Of a DNA stretch of 64,000 bases, positions 1 through 14,100 are shown in pieces; the stretch's first letter is position 1; each line of letters begins with the position of its first letter. A program made the position numbers and the translations under genes. Source of the stretch: Lamellibrachia satsuma (taxonomy: Eukaryota; Annelida; Polychaeta; Sabellida; Siboglinidae); contig BSQZ01000028.1 of the NCBI GenBank assembly GCA_033239005.1, forward strand, positions 6,778,411-6,842,410, written 5' to 3'. The notes under the pieces are model-generated. The model worked only from the letters and a program-made list of their open reading frames with translations. It was not told where the DNA came from and ran no database searches.

Positions 1-1
1 C

Positions 2-535
2 ATCAAGGCTCTAGAGAAGAGCACGGTCAAGTATCCGATGCGGTCCGTCGACTGCAAGGTGTACTCCATTCCAGCAGGCGCTCGGTCGCACACGCACGAG
101 AACCACAACGACAACGATGCGTACAACGGTGTGTACACCAAGAATCCGTTTCACGCCAAGAACAACGCCATCACCTTCCACGCAGTGTACGTGGACGGGC
201 GACAGATACAATACAAACCTTTCCAGCCGAATTTCGAAGACGCCCTCTTCGTCAGGAGCGACATGAGTCTATTCTCGTTGACCGGCAAGATGTGGCAGGA
301 CACGGGGAACAGGCTGACTCGCAGCGACTACCGACACGGTTACACCTTCTTCGGATTTGATCTGACCCCGACCAATGTGATGGCCCTTGCTTCCATCTGG
401 TACAAAAAGGGCAACCTGCGCATAGAACTGCATTTCTGCGACGCGCTGCCGAACACCGTGAACGTCTTCGCCTACGCCAAGGTTGAGTCCGTGTTGGAAA
501 TAGACAAGAATCGCAACGTCATCTACGAGTACTGA
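2..535 (+). CDS. Polinton/Maverick-type capsid protein, C-terminal fragment (5' end outside window)
   Basis: An open frame runs from base 2 to the TGA at 533-535 and gives about 177 residues; the start lies left of the window. The segment has the composition of a jelly-roll capsid C-terminus, with spaced motifs such as KYPMRSV, NDAYNG, TKNPF, MSLF, GKMWQDTGN, GFDLTP and the ending DKNRNVIYEY. I recognise it as the capsid-like family found in Polinton/Maverick elements and annotated in many invertebrates as uncharacterised proteins. The role would be forming the virion shell, known for the family but not tested here. A broken protease gene follows on the same strand, the gene pairing expected in Polintons. 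The short His/Asn-rich stretch near residues 25-35 looks like a small internal deletion relative to the family. The family call is from memory of motifs; a more remote capsid-like gene is the alternative. Confidence 0.72.
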   Translation: MKALEKSTVKYPMRSVDCKVYSIPAGARSHTHENHNDNDAYNGVYTKNPFHAKNNAITFHAVYVDGRQIQYKPFQPNFEDALFVRSDMSLFSLTGKMWQDTGNRLTRSDYRHGYTFFGFDLTPTNVMALASIWYKKGNLRIELHFCDALPNTVNVFAYAKVESVLEIDKNRNVIYEY

Positions 536-536
536 G

Positions 537-999
537 ATGGACACCCTGCAGATCGCTAGACCCGCGCACCAAATCGATCTTTCGCGGCGTCGTACCCAAA
601 GATGGACTGCCTACGACGATAGACGCTGACTGCGGCTTTCGTGTGCAACACCGACGACGGTGACGAACCGGGCGAACATTGGATGGCGCTGTACCTGGAC
701 GCCGACGGACGCGGCGATTACTTCTGCTCGTACGATCTGCCGCCACGACACGCGGCGTTCCGCACCTTCATGGACGAACATTGTTCCGAGTGGACTCATA
801 ATAGCAAGAGACTTCAGAGTCCTCTGTCTAGCGATTTGTGGACAATATTGTGTTGCTTATGTATTGCTTCGGCTTTCCAATGAGAATATTTATCAACATA
901 TTCGGCACCGATTTAGTAGCTAACGATTGCCGCGTGTTTGATTGGCTTAAACAGCTGCGACAAGGTAGATTGTACTATCGTACATCTTACATCGATTGA
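537..999 (+). pseudogene. Polinton-type adenain-like cysteine protease, frameshifted
   Basis: The protein is readable only by moving between three frames. Segment 1 (about 546-634) has the N-terminal DPRTKSIFRGV-like part. Segment 2 (about 635-830) has GEHWMALYLDADGRGDYF, which carries the catalytic His. Segment 3 (about 828-885) has CGQYC, with the usual Gln and nucleophile Cys. A further shift near 890 gives a DCRVFDWLKQLR-like C-terminus ending at the TGA at 997-999. His, Gln and Cys in this order is the signature of the adenovirus-type/Ulp1-like protease that matures capsid proteins in Polintons. At least three single-base shifts make this copy inactive. It follows the capsid fragment at once, supporting one degraded element. 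Breaks could partly be assembly errors, but the host exons in the window are clean. Confidence 0.65.
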
Positions 1000-1186
1000 G
1001 CCTCTGGCGAGTTGGACGCACCACCCCTAAGCTCACGACCTCTGGCGTGTTGGTCAACATCCGCAAGTCGCCTCACCATCATCATCATCACCCTCGAGCC
1101 TCTGGCGAGGTGGAGACACCCCTAAGCTCGCGACCTCTGGCATGATGATCAACATCCGCAAGTCACGTCATAATCATATTCATCAT
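998..1186. repeat. Two direct copies of a ~98-bp unit
   Basis: The string GAGCCTCTGGCGA starts at 998 and again at 1096, and the following ~80 bp (CCCCTAAGCTC, CGACCTCTGGC, CAACATCCGCAAGTC, then CAT/CAC triplets) repeats with substitutions. It sits directly after the protease remnant. No gene is visible from here to 2158; that stretch is AT-rich with short TTAGGG- and AGGGTC-like runs near 1360-1460. Confidence 0.6.
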
Positions 1187-2340
1187 AGTAGTCGTAGTGA
1201 TATTACACGCAACCTTGTTGTATCATCATGCTGCTTGTGTTGTTCAATAAAATACGTGTGCACTCGTACATACCGTGTTGTGATGGCTTCCTCATTAGTC
1301 CCTTTGATCGTTGATAATGACCCTATTAACAACCGCTGTGTAGGGATCACTACGTTAAAGTCAGGGTCAGGGTCAGGGATCACCGCAGACGTCGACAATT
1401 TGGGGTTAGAGTTAGGGTTAGCTCCATTCGCCAGGGGGCGGGTTAGTGTTACGGATAAGGTTAGCGTTCACCGCCAGGTCCCTCCCAACACTGACTCCTA
1501 CTTTTGCTCGGTCAGAAGAGCACTATAACTACTGAGACCCTTGTCAATAGCGATTGCCCGTAAGATACGCACACATATGGTCGTGTACGTACGTGTCTCT
1601 CCCGTGATCTTCCTGAGAGCACATAAATTGATGTTGGTCGCTAGATGCTTTTGTTGTTGGTAGGCCCATTTTGTGAATTCGGGGTAACCTTTGCAAGTTT
1701 CAGCTCGTAATGCTGTTGTTTGTCTGGAGCAACCGCTCTAAACAGCAGAGCACTGATTTTCTTGTGAATGTGTCAGAACGGAGAGCCTGTGTGCTGATAT
1801 TAGGTTGTGCAATACAATTTATCAATAAAAAAAATGCGTAAGGCTTTACTTTTGCATGAATATAAAATATGAGTTTATTGTATTAGTGTCATGTTTTTCT
1901 GTATTTTATTTATATTATTTTTAATAATGTTATGTATCGACTATCACACCTTTCGGGTATTTATAATTCAACTTAATTAAATTATTTATTTTATTTGTTA
2001 ACAGTACAATTATGTATTTTTTGGAATGTAAAGGTTTTATAAAGTCTTGCATTTCCCATTTTCTGATTGTCAGTTTTTTATTATATACATTGTTCCAATT
2101 TTTGTTGTAGCTAGTTTACAACAATGTTTATTGTTTACAAATTATTTGAAAATTGTACATGTACAAGTAGTATATGGGTTCTTTTGATTCCTCAAAGTCA
2201 TGATTCAATATAATGAGAGTATAGGGAAATCCCTTTATATCGCTCAATTTGGGGCTCTTTTCGATTGGTCGAGAGCTGATAATCCGCCAGGGGGCGCTCA
2301 AGCGTCCCCTAGTAACGACGGTTCTGATCGGTCGAGAGCA

Positions 2341-2507
2341 GTCACGTGACCTATAACGTCACACCTCATTTGCATATCACGTGACCCCCCTCCTTCTGTT
2401 TTCCCTATGGTGGCTGCCATATTGTTTGTCGCTGATACAGTCGCCATGGAGCGCTACGGTCAAATGTCACCTTATGACGTCACACCTCATTTGCATATCA
2501 CGTGACA
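2341..2507 (+). promoter_or_regulatory. Clustered CRE / octamer / E-box motif repeats, left foldback arm
   Basis: Two copies (2341-2385 and 2471-2507) of a compact block: a CRE-like TGACGTCA (AACGTCA in the first), then ATTTGCAT (octamer-like) and CACGTG (E-box). Between and after them is GGAGGCTGCCATCTTG, whose reverse complement AAGATGGCAGCC resembles a YY1 site. The motifs are seen directly; a regulatory role is inferred from resemblance to known vertebrate and animal binding sites. Confidence 0.4.
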
Positions 2508-3562
2508 TCCCTATGGAGGCTGCCATCTTGTTTTCCCTATGGAGGCTGCTATATTGTTTCGCGCTGTTACAATCGCCAGAGGGCGCTACGGGTCAAGGTC
2601 AAAAGTCAAGGACCACCGACCTTTGCGCGACTCGATAACCCGAACTCCCTGTGAACTGTGTTCTGACCCTAAGCACGTGTGTTAGACTCGGTCTGCTGTA
2701 TGTATTTCTATCAGGCCAGCTAACCGTAACCCCAAATCAGCGACCATGTTGAGCGAGCACCCCTTAATCCTCCACCTCAGGACCTCCCATCAGTACAACG
2801 AGTCGTTGCGATCGATAATGTGGTTTCGATAAGTTCTACGCGTATTTGCTTATTCGTATAAAAGGCGAACGCGTGTTTTGCAGTTCCCGTATACTAGAAT
2901 CATGCCCATTTACGGACGTAAGCAGCAGGCAGGACAGTACCAAATAAGGACATGCAGCTGACGTAAGTCGCTCACAAATCTCGGAGGTGCGGCGGTGTTT
3001 ATGGAGGCCCGAGGCGGTTAATAGGCGGTATATAGGTATCGACGCGAAACGACATACGTCGAAAAGTTCTAGATATAATGCGATGATGCGATATGTTTTG
3101 TATAGCTTACATGCACGGCTACGTTTTTCTCGGTTTGCTAGCAGGGAGAAAATGGGAGATCGTGTTTCTCTTGCTATGCGGACGGGAGCTGACGTATGCA
3201 GCACACAGAACAATACCAAATAAGGACATGCAGCTGACGTAAGCCGCACACATACACAACTCGCAGGTGCAGCGGTGTTTATGCAGGCCCGAGGTGGTCA
3301 AACTTTCTACTTAAGCACTTCCAACTTGCAAATTTTCAACTTACAAACTTTCAACTTTCTTCAACTTACAAACTATCAACTTACAAACTTTCATAACACA
3401 AACTTCCATGTTACAAACTTTTTACTTACACACTTCCAATTTGCAAATTTTCAACTTACAAACTTTCAACTTGCAAGCTTCCAACTTTCAAACTTTCAAA
3501 CTTCATGTTACAAATTTTCAACTTACAAATTTCATAACACAAACTTTCAACAACAAAAAACA

Positions 3563-3673
<111 letters not shown>

Positions 3674-4681
3674 TATGAGTTGAAATTTGCAAATTGGTTG
3701 ATGATTTAAAAGTTTGTCAATTAGAAATTTGCGCTTTGAAAGTTTCCAAGTTGATGATTTGGACGTTTGCGAGTTGGAAGTTTGCAAGTTGGAAGTTTGT
3801 GAGTTGGAATATCATAAACTTTCATGTTACAAACTTTCTACTTACACACTTCCAACTTGGACATTTTGTGAAAAAGTTTATGTTTTAAAAATTTATGTTA
3901 TGAAAGTTTGTAAGTTGGAAGTATGTAAGTTTAAAATTTGGGTTTGTAAGTTGAAAGATTGCAATATGAAGTTTGTAAGTAGGAAGTTTGAAAGTTGGAA
4001 GTTTGCATGTTGAAAGTTGGAAGTTTGTGATGTGAAATTTGGTGATATGAAAAGTTTATTTTTGGAAGTTCATGTTTTTTGAAAGTTTGTGTTATGAAAA
4101 TTTGTTAGTTGGAAGTTTATAACATGAAGTTTGAAAGTTGAAAGTTCAAAATTTCCAAGTTGGAAGTGTGTAAGTAGAAAGTTTGTAACATGACAGTTTG
4201 TGTTATGAAAGTTTTTTTAAGTTGATAGTTTGACAGTTGAAGAAAGTTGAAAGTTTGTAAGTTCAACATTTTTAAGTTGGAAGTGTGTAAGTAGAAAGTT
4301 TGTAACATGAAAGTTTGTGTTATGAAACTTCGCAATTTTGAAGTTTGTAAGTTAAATCTTGTAAGTTGGAAGTTTGTGATGTCAAAAAGTTTATGTTATG
4401 AAAGTTTGTAAGTTTGAAAGTTGGAAGTTTGTAAGTTGAAAGCTTGCAAGTTGAAAGTTTGTAAGTTGAAAATTTGTAACATGAAAGTTTGTGTAATGAA
4501 AGTCTGTAAGTTGATAGTTTGTAACATGAAAGTTTATGATATTCCAATTCACAAACTTCCAACTCGCAAACTTCCAAATCATCAACTTGGAAACTTTCTA
4601 AGCACAAACTTCTAATTGACAAACTTTTAAATCATCAACTTCCAACATACAAACTTCCAATTTGCAAATGTTCAACTCATA

Positions 4682-4858
<177 letters not shown>

Positions 4859-5775
4859 AAAGTTTGCTTGTAAGTTCAAAGTTTGTAAGTTGAAAATTTG
4901 CAAGTTGGAAGTGTGTAAGTAGAACGTTTGTAACAAGAAAGTTTATGATATGACAGTTTGTGTTATGAAACTTTGCAATTTTGAAGTTTGTAAGTTGAAT
5001 CTTGTAAGTTAGAAGTTTGTGATGTGAACAAGTTTATGTTTTGAAAGTTTGTAAGTCGGAAGTTTATGATGTGAAAAGTTTATATTTTGAAAGTTTATGT
5101 TATGAAAGTTTGTAAGTTGGAAGTATGTAAGGTGAAAAATTTGGTTTGTAAGTTGAAAGTTTGCAAGTTGGAAGTTTGTGATGTGAAACTTGGTGATATG
5201 AAAAGTTTATGTTTGGAAGTTCATGTTTTAAAAGTTTGTGTTATGAAAATTTATTAGTTGGAAGTTTGTAACATGAAGTTTGAAGTTTGCAAGTTGGAAG
5301 TGTGTAAGTAGAACGTTTGTAACATGAAAGTTTATGATATGAAAGTTTGTGTTATGAAACTTTGCAATTTTGAAGTTTGTAAGTTGAATCTTGTATGTTG
5401 GAAGTTTGTGATGTGAAAAAGTTTATATTTTGAAAGTTTATGTTACGAAAGTTGGTAAGTTGGAAGTTTGTGATGTGAAAATGTTTATGTTATGAAAGTT
5501 TGTAAGTTTGAAAGTTGGAAGTTTGTAAGTTGGAAGCTTGCAAGTTGAAAGTTTGTAAGTTGAAAATTTGTAACATGAAAGTTTGTGTAATGAAAGTCTG
5601 TAAGTTGATAGTTTGTAACATGAAAGTTTATGATATTCCAATTCACAAACTTCCAACTCGCAAACTTCCAAATCATCAACTTGGAAACTTTCTAAGCGCA
5701 AACTTCTAATTGACAAACTTTCAAATCATCAACTTCCAACATACAAACTTCCAATTTGCAAATGTTCAACTCATA

Positions 5776-5970
<195 letters not shown>

Positions 5971-7399
5971 AAAGTTTGCTTGTAAGTTCAAAGTTTGTAA
6001 GTTGAAAATTTGGGTTTGTAAGTTGAAAGTTTGCAAGTAGGAAAGTTGGAAGTTTGTGATGTGAAACTTGGTGATACGAAAAGTTTATGTTTTGAAAGTT
6101 TATGTTATGAAAGTTGGTAAGTTGCAACTTTGTGATGTGAAAATGTTATGTTTTGAAAGTTTATGTTATGAAAGTTTGTAAGTTGGAAGTATGTAATTTG
6201 AAAATTTGGGTTTGTAAGTTGAAAGTTTGCAATATGAAGTTTGTAAGTTGGAAGTTTATGATGTGAAACTTGGTGATATGAAAAGTTTATGTTTGGAAGT
6301 TCATGTTTTGAAAGTTTGTGTTATGAAAATGTGTTAGTTGGAAGTTTGAAAGTTGGAAGTGTGTAAGTAGAAAGTTTGACCACCTCTGGCCTGCATAAAC
6401 ACCGCCGCTCCTGCAAGTTGAGTGTGTGTGCCTGCGTGCGTGCGTGCGTGCGTGTGTGCGTGTGTGTGTGTACGGCTTACCTCAGCTGCATGTCCTTATT
6501 TGGTATTGTTCTGCGTGCTGCTTACGTCAGCTCCCGTCCGCATAGCAAGAGAAACACGATCCCGCATTTTCACCCTGTTAGCAGACCTAACCTAGCGGTC
6601 GAATGTTCGTGCATGCAGCGAGAAACACGTAGCCGTGCATGTAAGCTATACAACACATATCGCATCATCGCATTATATCGAGAACTTTTCGACGTATGTC
6701 GTTTCGTCAGCTCCCGTTCGCGATGCCAAATATGGAAGCGCGCGCGACCTCGTTCGGTAAACAAGGCGCGTAACGGTGCTAATTTTCATACCGAAGGATT
6801 CGGAAAACAAATAAAACTGATGTAACCGTAACGTCCTCTTAAACGCGCGTTAGAACAACCATTCGTCTGTAAATGGGCGTGATTCTAGTACACGGGAACT
6901 GCAAAACACGCGTTCGCCTTTTATACGAATAAACAAACACGCGTAGAACTTACCGAAATCACATTATCGATAGCAACGACTCGGCCATGGTTATATACAA
7001 ATCGTCGACGTTGTCCTGTTGGGAGGTCCTGAGGTGATGTATTAGGGGGTGCTCGCGCAACATGGTCGCTGATTTGGGATTAGGGTTAGCTGGCCTGATA
7101 GAAGCACACACCGTAGACCGAGTCTAACATACGTGCTTAGGGTCAGACCACAGTTCGCATGGAGTTCGGGTTATGGAATTTGAGTCTGAGTAGTAGGGTC
7201 AGGGTTCGTATTAGGGTTCACTGCAGATGACAGAAGCATTAAGGTTATACAGTCGACAACAGGTTGTGGTTAGGATTAGTGTTACTAACCCTAACTCTAA
7301 CCCTCATTATAGGGGGAAACTCGTGAGCTTCGTGCAAAGGTCGGTGATCTTTGACCTTGACCTTGATCCGTAGCGCCCCCTGGCGATTGTATCACCGCA

Positions 7400-7704
7400 A
7401 AAAAAGATGGCAGCCTCTATAGGGAAAACAAGATGGCAGCCTCCAAATGAGGTGTGACGTCGTAGGTCACTTGACTGCTCTCGACCAATCAGAACCGTCG
7501 TAACTAGGGGACAAGATGGCAGCCTCCAAGGGGAGGTCACATGATATGCAAATGAGGTGTGACGTCATAGGGTGACCTTTGCGCCCCTGGCGACTGTATC
7601 AGCGCAAAACAAGATTGCAGCCTCCACAGGGAAAACAAAATGGCAGCCTCCATAGGTAGATCACGTGATATGCAAATGAGGTGTGACGTCATAGGTCACG
7701 TGAC
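7400..7704 (-). promoter_or_regulatory. Clustered CRE / octamer / E-box motif repeats, right foldback arm
   Basis: Three inverted copies of the left-arm block, at about 7444-7470 (E-box degraded), 7535-7570 and 7661-7704, each with ATGCAAAT or AAATGAGG next to TGACGTC. Several AAGATGGCAGCC (YY1-like) boxes lie between them. The arm has more copies than the left arm, so the block has been tandemly amplified. Confidence 0.4.
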
Positions 7705-8549
7705 CGCTCTCAAATAATCCGAACCGTCGTTATTAGGGAGGCCCCTGGCGAATTATCAGCTCTAGACCAATCAAAAAGAGCCCCAGATTGAGCGATATAA
7801 AGGGATTTCCCTATACTCTCATTATAGTGAGCCATGACTTTGAGGATTCAAAAGAACCCATATACTACTTGTACATATCGATTATGCTGAATAAAATATA
7901 ATACATTTTTTTTAAACGTGTCTAGACGATCACTGCTCCATTATAATAGCATCCACGGCGTACTTAGGTCCTTGGTATGTTAATTTTGTAATACATGCTT
8001 TGAATTAAGCATAAACGTTCAACTTCTAGTTAGCAGTGGCCCCTTCCACCTATATACACTTGGCTGCAGTCATGTGGAAAATAGGTAGATACCGAATGAG
8101 CACCATTTGTCGTCGTTTACACGTTCGGGATACTCAATTGACACGCTAAGAAAGGCAGATCTTGCGTGTATGATGTTTTAAAACACATCAAATAATCATA
8201 TGGGTTTCTGGCGACATACTCTTAGCATTTTTCCCTTGTTGTCGACATACATCTGGTGGTTATTTCAATGTATGAAGTATTAATTACCGCATCAAAATGT
8301 GTATTATTGAAAAGGACTTTATATCAGCTTTCTGGACATTCCATGTCCACCCATACATGTATGCAACATGTGCGTCCTGTGGCCACACATAGCTTGCCGA
8401 CACCAAAATGTATGTGCAGGTTATGGAATTTCGGGCCATATGTCCTTAGTATTAATAAAAAAAGGCCAAAATGTGTTGCGTATGAGCTTAGACGCAAACA
8501 GCATGGCCATAAATGGCAAGTATATAGCCTAACTAGGCGTTCTACAAAT

Positions 8550-8760
8550 AGATATTCATTTTGTGAACGAATGTTGCCAGACTGAAGGCACTCGTGTCGT
8601 TGGGTTATCTAACAGTATGACATGTGCTCAAGTTTTGCAAGTAAACCACCGGCTTGATATTCTTGATTGTAACTGTAAGTATTATTTGTTGTTTTATTAA
8701 CTCTCAAAACCATGAATGTTGGTTCGCCTGAATACCTTGTTTTTTCCTTTATTAATATAG
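8550..8760 (+). repeat. Dispersed repeat, copy 1
   Basis: Shares an ordered run with 15385-15600: TTTGTGAACGAATGTTGCCAG, then GGTTATCTAACAGTA, then TTGATATTCTTGATTGTA, then a CCTTTATTAA/CCTTTAACAG end, in the same orientation. The surrounding 7877-10999 holds no gene I can support. Confidence 0.55.
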
Positions 8761-8936
8761 ACCATTATCAACCTGGGGCCAACCTCTCAGTAATCCCACC
8801 TCCCACCAATTGTTTAGGCCAACCTCCCACCCCACCAGTTTTTAGGATAAACCTCCTACCTCCCACTTCCTGCTACATCTCCGCCGAAGTCCCAACTAAT
8901 GTGCAATTAAAGCTTACAATGTGTCGTCTATTTCTA

Positions 8937-8937
<1 letters not shown>

Positions 8938-8991
<54 letters not shown>
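8938..8991. repeat. (TA)n microsatellite
   Basis: TA dinucleotides over about 54 bp in intergenic sequence between the foldback element and the NME gene. Confidence 0.97.
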
Positions 8992-8995
<4 letters not shown>

Positions 8996-11009
8996 TTGTT
9001 TGCAATCCACTTCAATAAAATTGGTTTTGTGCACTTTCTGTTGTGCATTACATATACGTATGCCAGCCTATTTTCATTGCGAAGTATAATTCCCACCGCT
9101 CAGTGTGGCATGCAAAGCAAAGGCATGTGACGTGTTGTGTGATTCCTACACCATATATTATTGAGCATTACCAATAAATAAATTCTTTGTGCAATTGCAC
9201 TAGGGGTTGGGCGTATAAGCAATATCTGCAAAGTTGTCTGCACAATAATAGTCAATATCAACTGGTTGGGCGAATAGCCACTGCAATTAATTTGTTTCGG
9301 CTGTTTACTATTTTTTGCGACACAAGATGCTAAGGAAATCAATGACAGATTATTAGACAAATGGGAGACGAGATTTTAACTAAATGCTACGGATTTTCGC
9401 CGGGCTCAAAAACAAGTTCTACAAGCGCCATGCATGTAAGAAATACAGCTAAACATTTGGGATAGTTCGTACCTCAGAAGCCTTCACGACGTGGTGATGA
9501 AAACCTTGCCCGTGCCCGTGGCCTTGATTTTTTTTGTCACTCAAATGCATTCCAGCGTAAACAGACACCATGCAAACTATGCCAGTAATGCAACCGACCG
9601 CCCACATGGTGGCTCAGTCTGCTATACCGATGGCATAAGACATGACACGACGATGTTGCAGGCAAGCCATTTTCAGTTGGGAAATTTTAAACTAGCGCGT
9701 GATTATGGGGCCATGGCGAGTTGCTGTTTGCGTAATGCAAGTGGCGCTTTGGGCGGATTGTGTAAACATTATTTCCTGGCGTACTCACTAGGTGGCTCTC
9801 AGCTAATGCGCTTGTCAGAGTCCTTGCATCTACTGATTTAGTGCACCTTACTCATTATAGTGGTTAGTGTGTAAGCAAAGATTTTTGTTGCCCGAAGGAA
9901 TTCGTCTCGGCATATCACGGCAAAGCCAAAGGCCATGCCAAGCTATCCCATTTAGTTTTGAAATGGCAAGTGAAAGTCGAAACGTCATAAAAGATAAGAC
10001 GGGGTTAGACGTGGCGCATTTTGACTGGGGTCTCCCATCTCGCACCAATTTTTGAGATCAACGTTCCACCACAAGTTCAACAACGACAAAATTGGGTCTC
10101 AACATACGGAACAGCAGATTTCGTCTTTCATGTATGTTGCATAGTCATACAAGCCAAAATACTCGGCCTCGCGTAATACTTTTATGGTGCTCACCGTAAA
10201 ATACAAAATGGTGTCATGTCGTGCATTGGCAGCTCTCACGTAACAAGCTTGTTTACCTACTTTAGCAAATTATCTTATTCTTCTGCAATTTCTAAATCGC
10301 AGGTTAGGGCCTAACTAGAAATAGGTACAAGTAGGCAGTACACATCGTGATCAATAATCTGCATGCAATCGTAACATGCTGTTTAGATCAAAGCTAATAC
10401 TCATATATTGGGGGTAATTTAATAACTGGATCAATTCTGTTCTGCTTTGTTGTGTATGTAACTACGGTTTCTTAATTAAGCCATGCCTCCTATTGGTTGA
10501 ACTACATATTAAATGCCCATTTTATCCGTACTAGATGAAAGCTTTATCTTGCACGATGATCGATTGGGAAGCAAGAACATGGACTAATTAGCTATGATCT
10601 ACTTCACAGTTAGCACACACGTAATTCTTAGTGGAGGCGTTAAATATATCCATCTGCTCTGCATTGATGCAGCATGTACATTCAGCATCAGACATTGAAA
10701 ATATTACAACCAATTAATAATATTATGTTATAAATAAGTAGACATGGAACTAATACCATCCGTAGCACAGCATTTTACTGATTCACATTTACAGGATTCA
10801 GGGAACATGCATGGAAAAGCCACTACTACTCAGACATTAGCAAACTTGACAATATCCAATTTTAGACTGGATCATGCCTGATGTCCATGGACAAAGGTGC
10901 GACTAGGAAAGTGTTTCAATTTGACATTGCTGAGACAAGCTTCACGGGGAATGAGAATATTAGAGAGCACTAGCGTAGTTAACAAGACAGGTACAGGCTA
11001 TGTCAACAT

Positions 11010-11127
11010 CTATTCGTAGACCCATTCTTCAACACTTGGCTTCCACTGACACTGTTCTTCCTTGCTGAACCACAAGTCAATCTCTTTCTTTGCACTCTCT
11101 ACGGAGTCACTGCCGTGGCAAATGTTC
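11010..11127 (-). CDS. NME: NME exon 4 (stop)
   Basis: Completes the split Arg codon, then [16 protein letters not shown] with the active-site His, and ends WVYE-TAG at 11010-11012. Acceptor is GACAG. The 3' UTR should continue leftward; I see no canonical AATAAA on the minus strand close by. Confidence 0.94.
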
Positions 11128-14100
11128 CTGTCAAAGCATACATCTCATTTCATTAAAATAGACCATTAACTTATTGAACAAAATACATATTAACCCAGAA
11201 AGGAGCACAAATAAATTATTTGTAATTTTTTTTTACATAATTCTTATCGACAGATAATTCTTTAACAAACAGTATTCTAGTTGTTGAGTTTAAGCTCACG
11301 TGAAGAGCACGCAAACACCCAAGCCCTATAACTGACCTTCCAACTTCAATGCAGAAGTCACCACGAATGGTCCCTGGCAGGGAATTGGCAGGGTTCGTTT
11401 CTCCCAGCATCACACGGCCAGTCTTAACAACTTTTGTGCCTTCCCAAACCTGCACGAACAAATACACATTCTGAACTCATGGGCACAAGCAAATACGCCC
11501 GCCACTTTCACTCCACACATATGAGTTTTTGTCCGCTACTATCTTAACCACTGAAATTATTATAATAAACAATAAAGCTACAATTAACCCATTAGATCCT
11601 AAGATTTTGTTTACAAATGCTGTTCTGATCCTAAGATTATTGGCAAATTCTTTATTTTAGTGTATTTACCACCTTGTGTTCAAAATGATGTAGAAAAACA
11701 AATGCAATACTGACAATTACAAGTAGTGTTTATTTATTAAGTAACAATTTCCCCCATGTGCCTGCACAAATAAAATCTGGTCATAAAATGTTTACACTTA
11801 ATCATGATTTGCAGACATTTTCAATAAAACTTGACTATAGCTTGTCACTTTGATATATCATAATAATGAAAATTATCATTGCTATTATATGCTATCAAGT
11901 TAAGTGTTAGTTTTACCCCACTAAAATAGCTATCCAATTCTACCGCCCTATCGGTTCCTTTTCAAGAACTGCAAAAAAAATCTGGCTACCAATTATGTCT
12001 TGGGAATAAAAACGATTGCTTGAAATCATTATATTACATCTTGTGGTATATTTTCCGCACGCTACAAATAAATTTATTTCATCTGTAAATATAATTCTTT
12101 GAAAAGACGGCAAAATTTGAGAACAATGGAAACTTAAGTAATGTTTCTCACAATGAATGCATCAAATTATCGATTGGTCTAGTCTATATTAGGGTTCAAT
12201 CTAAGACGCGTCGTTGCACCATTGACGCAATATTTTAAAGATTGGTGCAACTGAAATGCATGGATGTACCCGAAGCCAATTGAAGCGCGTAACTGTTGCA
12301 TTTGGCACACAAAGGTACAGTCAACGCACCCTAGAAAATCAATACAACATAAATTGTCAAGAAACATCCCTCAACTTGTTCACAATGTGTGGAACTATTC
12401 TGCAATTGTGTTAGCCAAGACTCGACAGCAAATGAAATGCTGTTCAACCAACTGCGTATATGTGCCATCATTAACAGCTAGTTCACTAGGCGCACACCTA
12501 TCCAAGTTTCCATTAGCACCCAGCGGAACAGTGAATGTTAATTTCAATGACAAACTGGAGCCAGATATTGACATTCCTCGTACAAATGTTATATACCAAA
12601 TTACCACATAAAAAATTCATAAAAAATAGTGTTATAACTTCCAAAACAATTATATTATTAAACTGAATTGTACAAATAATTAATTATATGATATAATCCC
12701 CATTATTCCTGCAAATTATGAAACATCATCTGCTACCACAATTACCGTGAAGGTGTACAAACTTAGTGCATACCCCACTAAATAATGCGCTTGGTACATG
12801 GATAAATTGCCATACATTTGCATGCTGCACAACCAGTACAAATTATTTGTCCAGAATGGCCCACTTCTACAATTCAGATGGGCCATTGGCCCACTTGGCC
12901 AAGATCTTAGATTGAACCTTGCTATCTACTATATTATATGGTCTGCCAGCGTCTTCGCATATGAACGTTAAAGCAAATGTTAATACAAGGAAAGTCTTTA
13001 CCAGTCTTTCAACAGTATGTTTATAGATGCACCAAAAAAACGTGTACCCTACCATACACTGCAGGGCATCACGCCTGAGGCGAGCGATCGCTCTCGCAAA
13101 TCAATAATCTAGGGAGCGATTTATCGCTTGCGTCAATTGTTAAAATCGCTCGCTGCCAGCAAGTGTTTGTCTTGACAAGTACTTTCTTGAGTATTAAATT
13201 CACTAGGAAAGTCTCCTCTTTATAACGCAGTGTTCGGGCTCCAATATTCGGAGTTCACATATCATCCATCACCGGTGATGACGATCACAGCCCACTGAAC
13301 CAAGATTGCAAGAACACCATCGAAGCTATGCTGGCCGCGCAGTTTATAAAAATTATCAAATGAGTGGACTAACGTCGATGTGTAAATGTCACATAATGTT
13401 GTATGTCGAACTGAATAAAATACATGTATACATGTACAGTTATGGAATAGTTAAAGGATCAACAATATTTCGCTACAATCCGATTGACCAACTACGCTGT
13501 AACGGGAATCGAAGATAACCTGGATCTGAAGTACCGAAGATGTGTGAGTTGACTCGGAGTGTAAAAATTGATTAGACTTTGAAAACGATAATTTTAGTAA
13601 TGTTCCCCTTCGTCTTTCAAACGCTCTGAACACATAAATTCACGAAGCACATCTCTGGTACCATTTAATATTGATTCACTGTTTCATGTGCGGATGACAA
13701 ATTCATATTTTTGCGCACTGAGTTCGAGTTGTGCGTTTCACATTATGATGCAATGGAAGCATGCCATTTTACCCGTTTATATTGGTGTTGCCTACTAAGC
13801 TGCATTTACGAGTTATGACTATACATCTAATTCTTATACGTGGCATATTTGTGAATTTCAATTGCAATTTTCAAACCATCTAAGCGAAGTCGCACAGAAA
13901 CCAGTACTGCGTCGTGGCCACGGACCGGGCGCAGTACACTGCCACTGGCTTGGAATTCATAATCGTTTCACCAATTGCAATCAGAATGTATGGGGTTTAC
14001 TAAAGTAAACATTTATTTCTTTGTACAAAAGTCAGCGCCAACGAGCACCAATTAAAATTTCATGGCAACAATGCCAGTAGCCCAATGGGAAATGGTGGCG

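Noticed and set aside
1360..1480. Telomere-like TTAGGG tract
   Set aside because: Only two or three imperfect units mixed with AGGGTC repeats; also seen near 7070-7310, so it belongs to local repeats.
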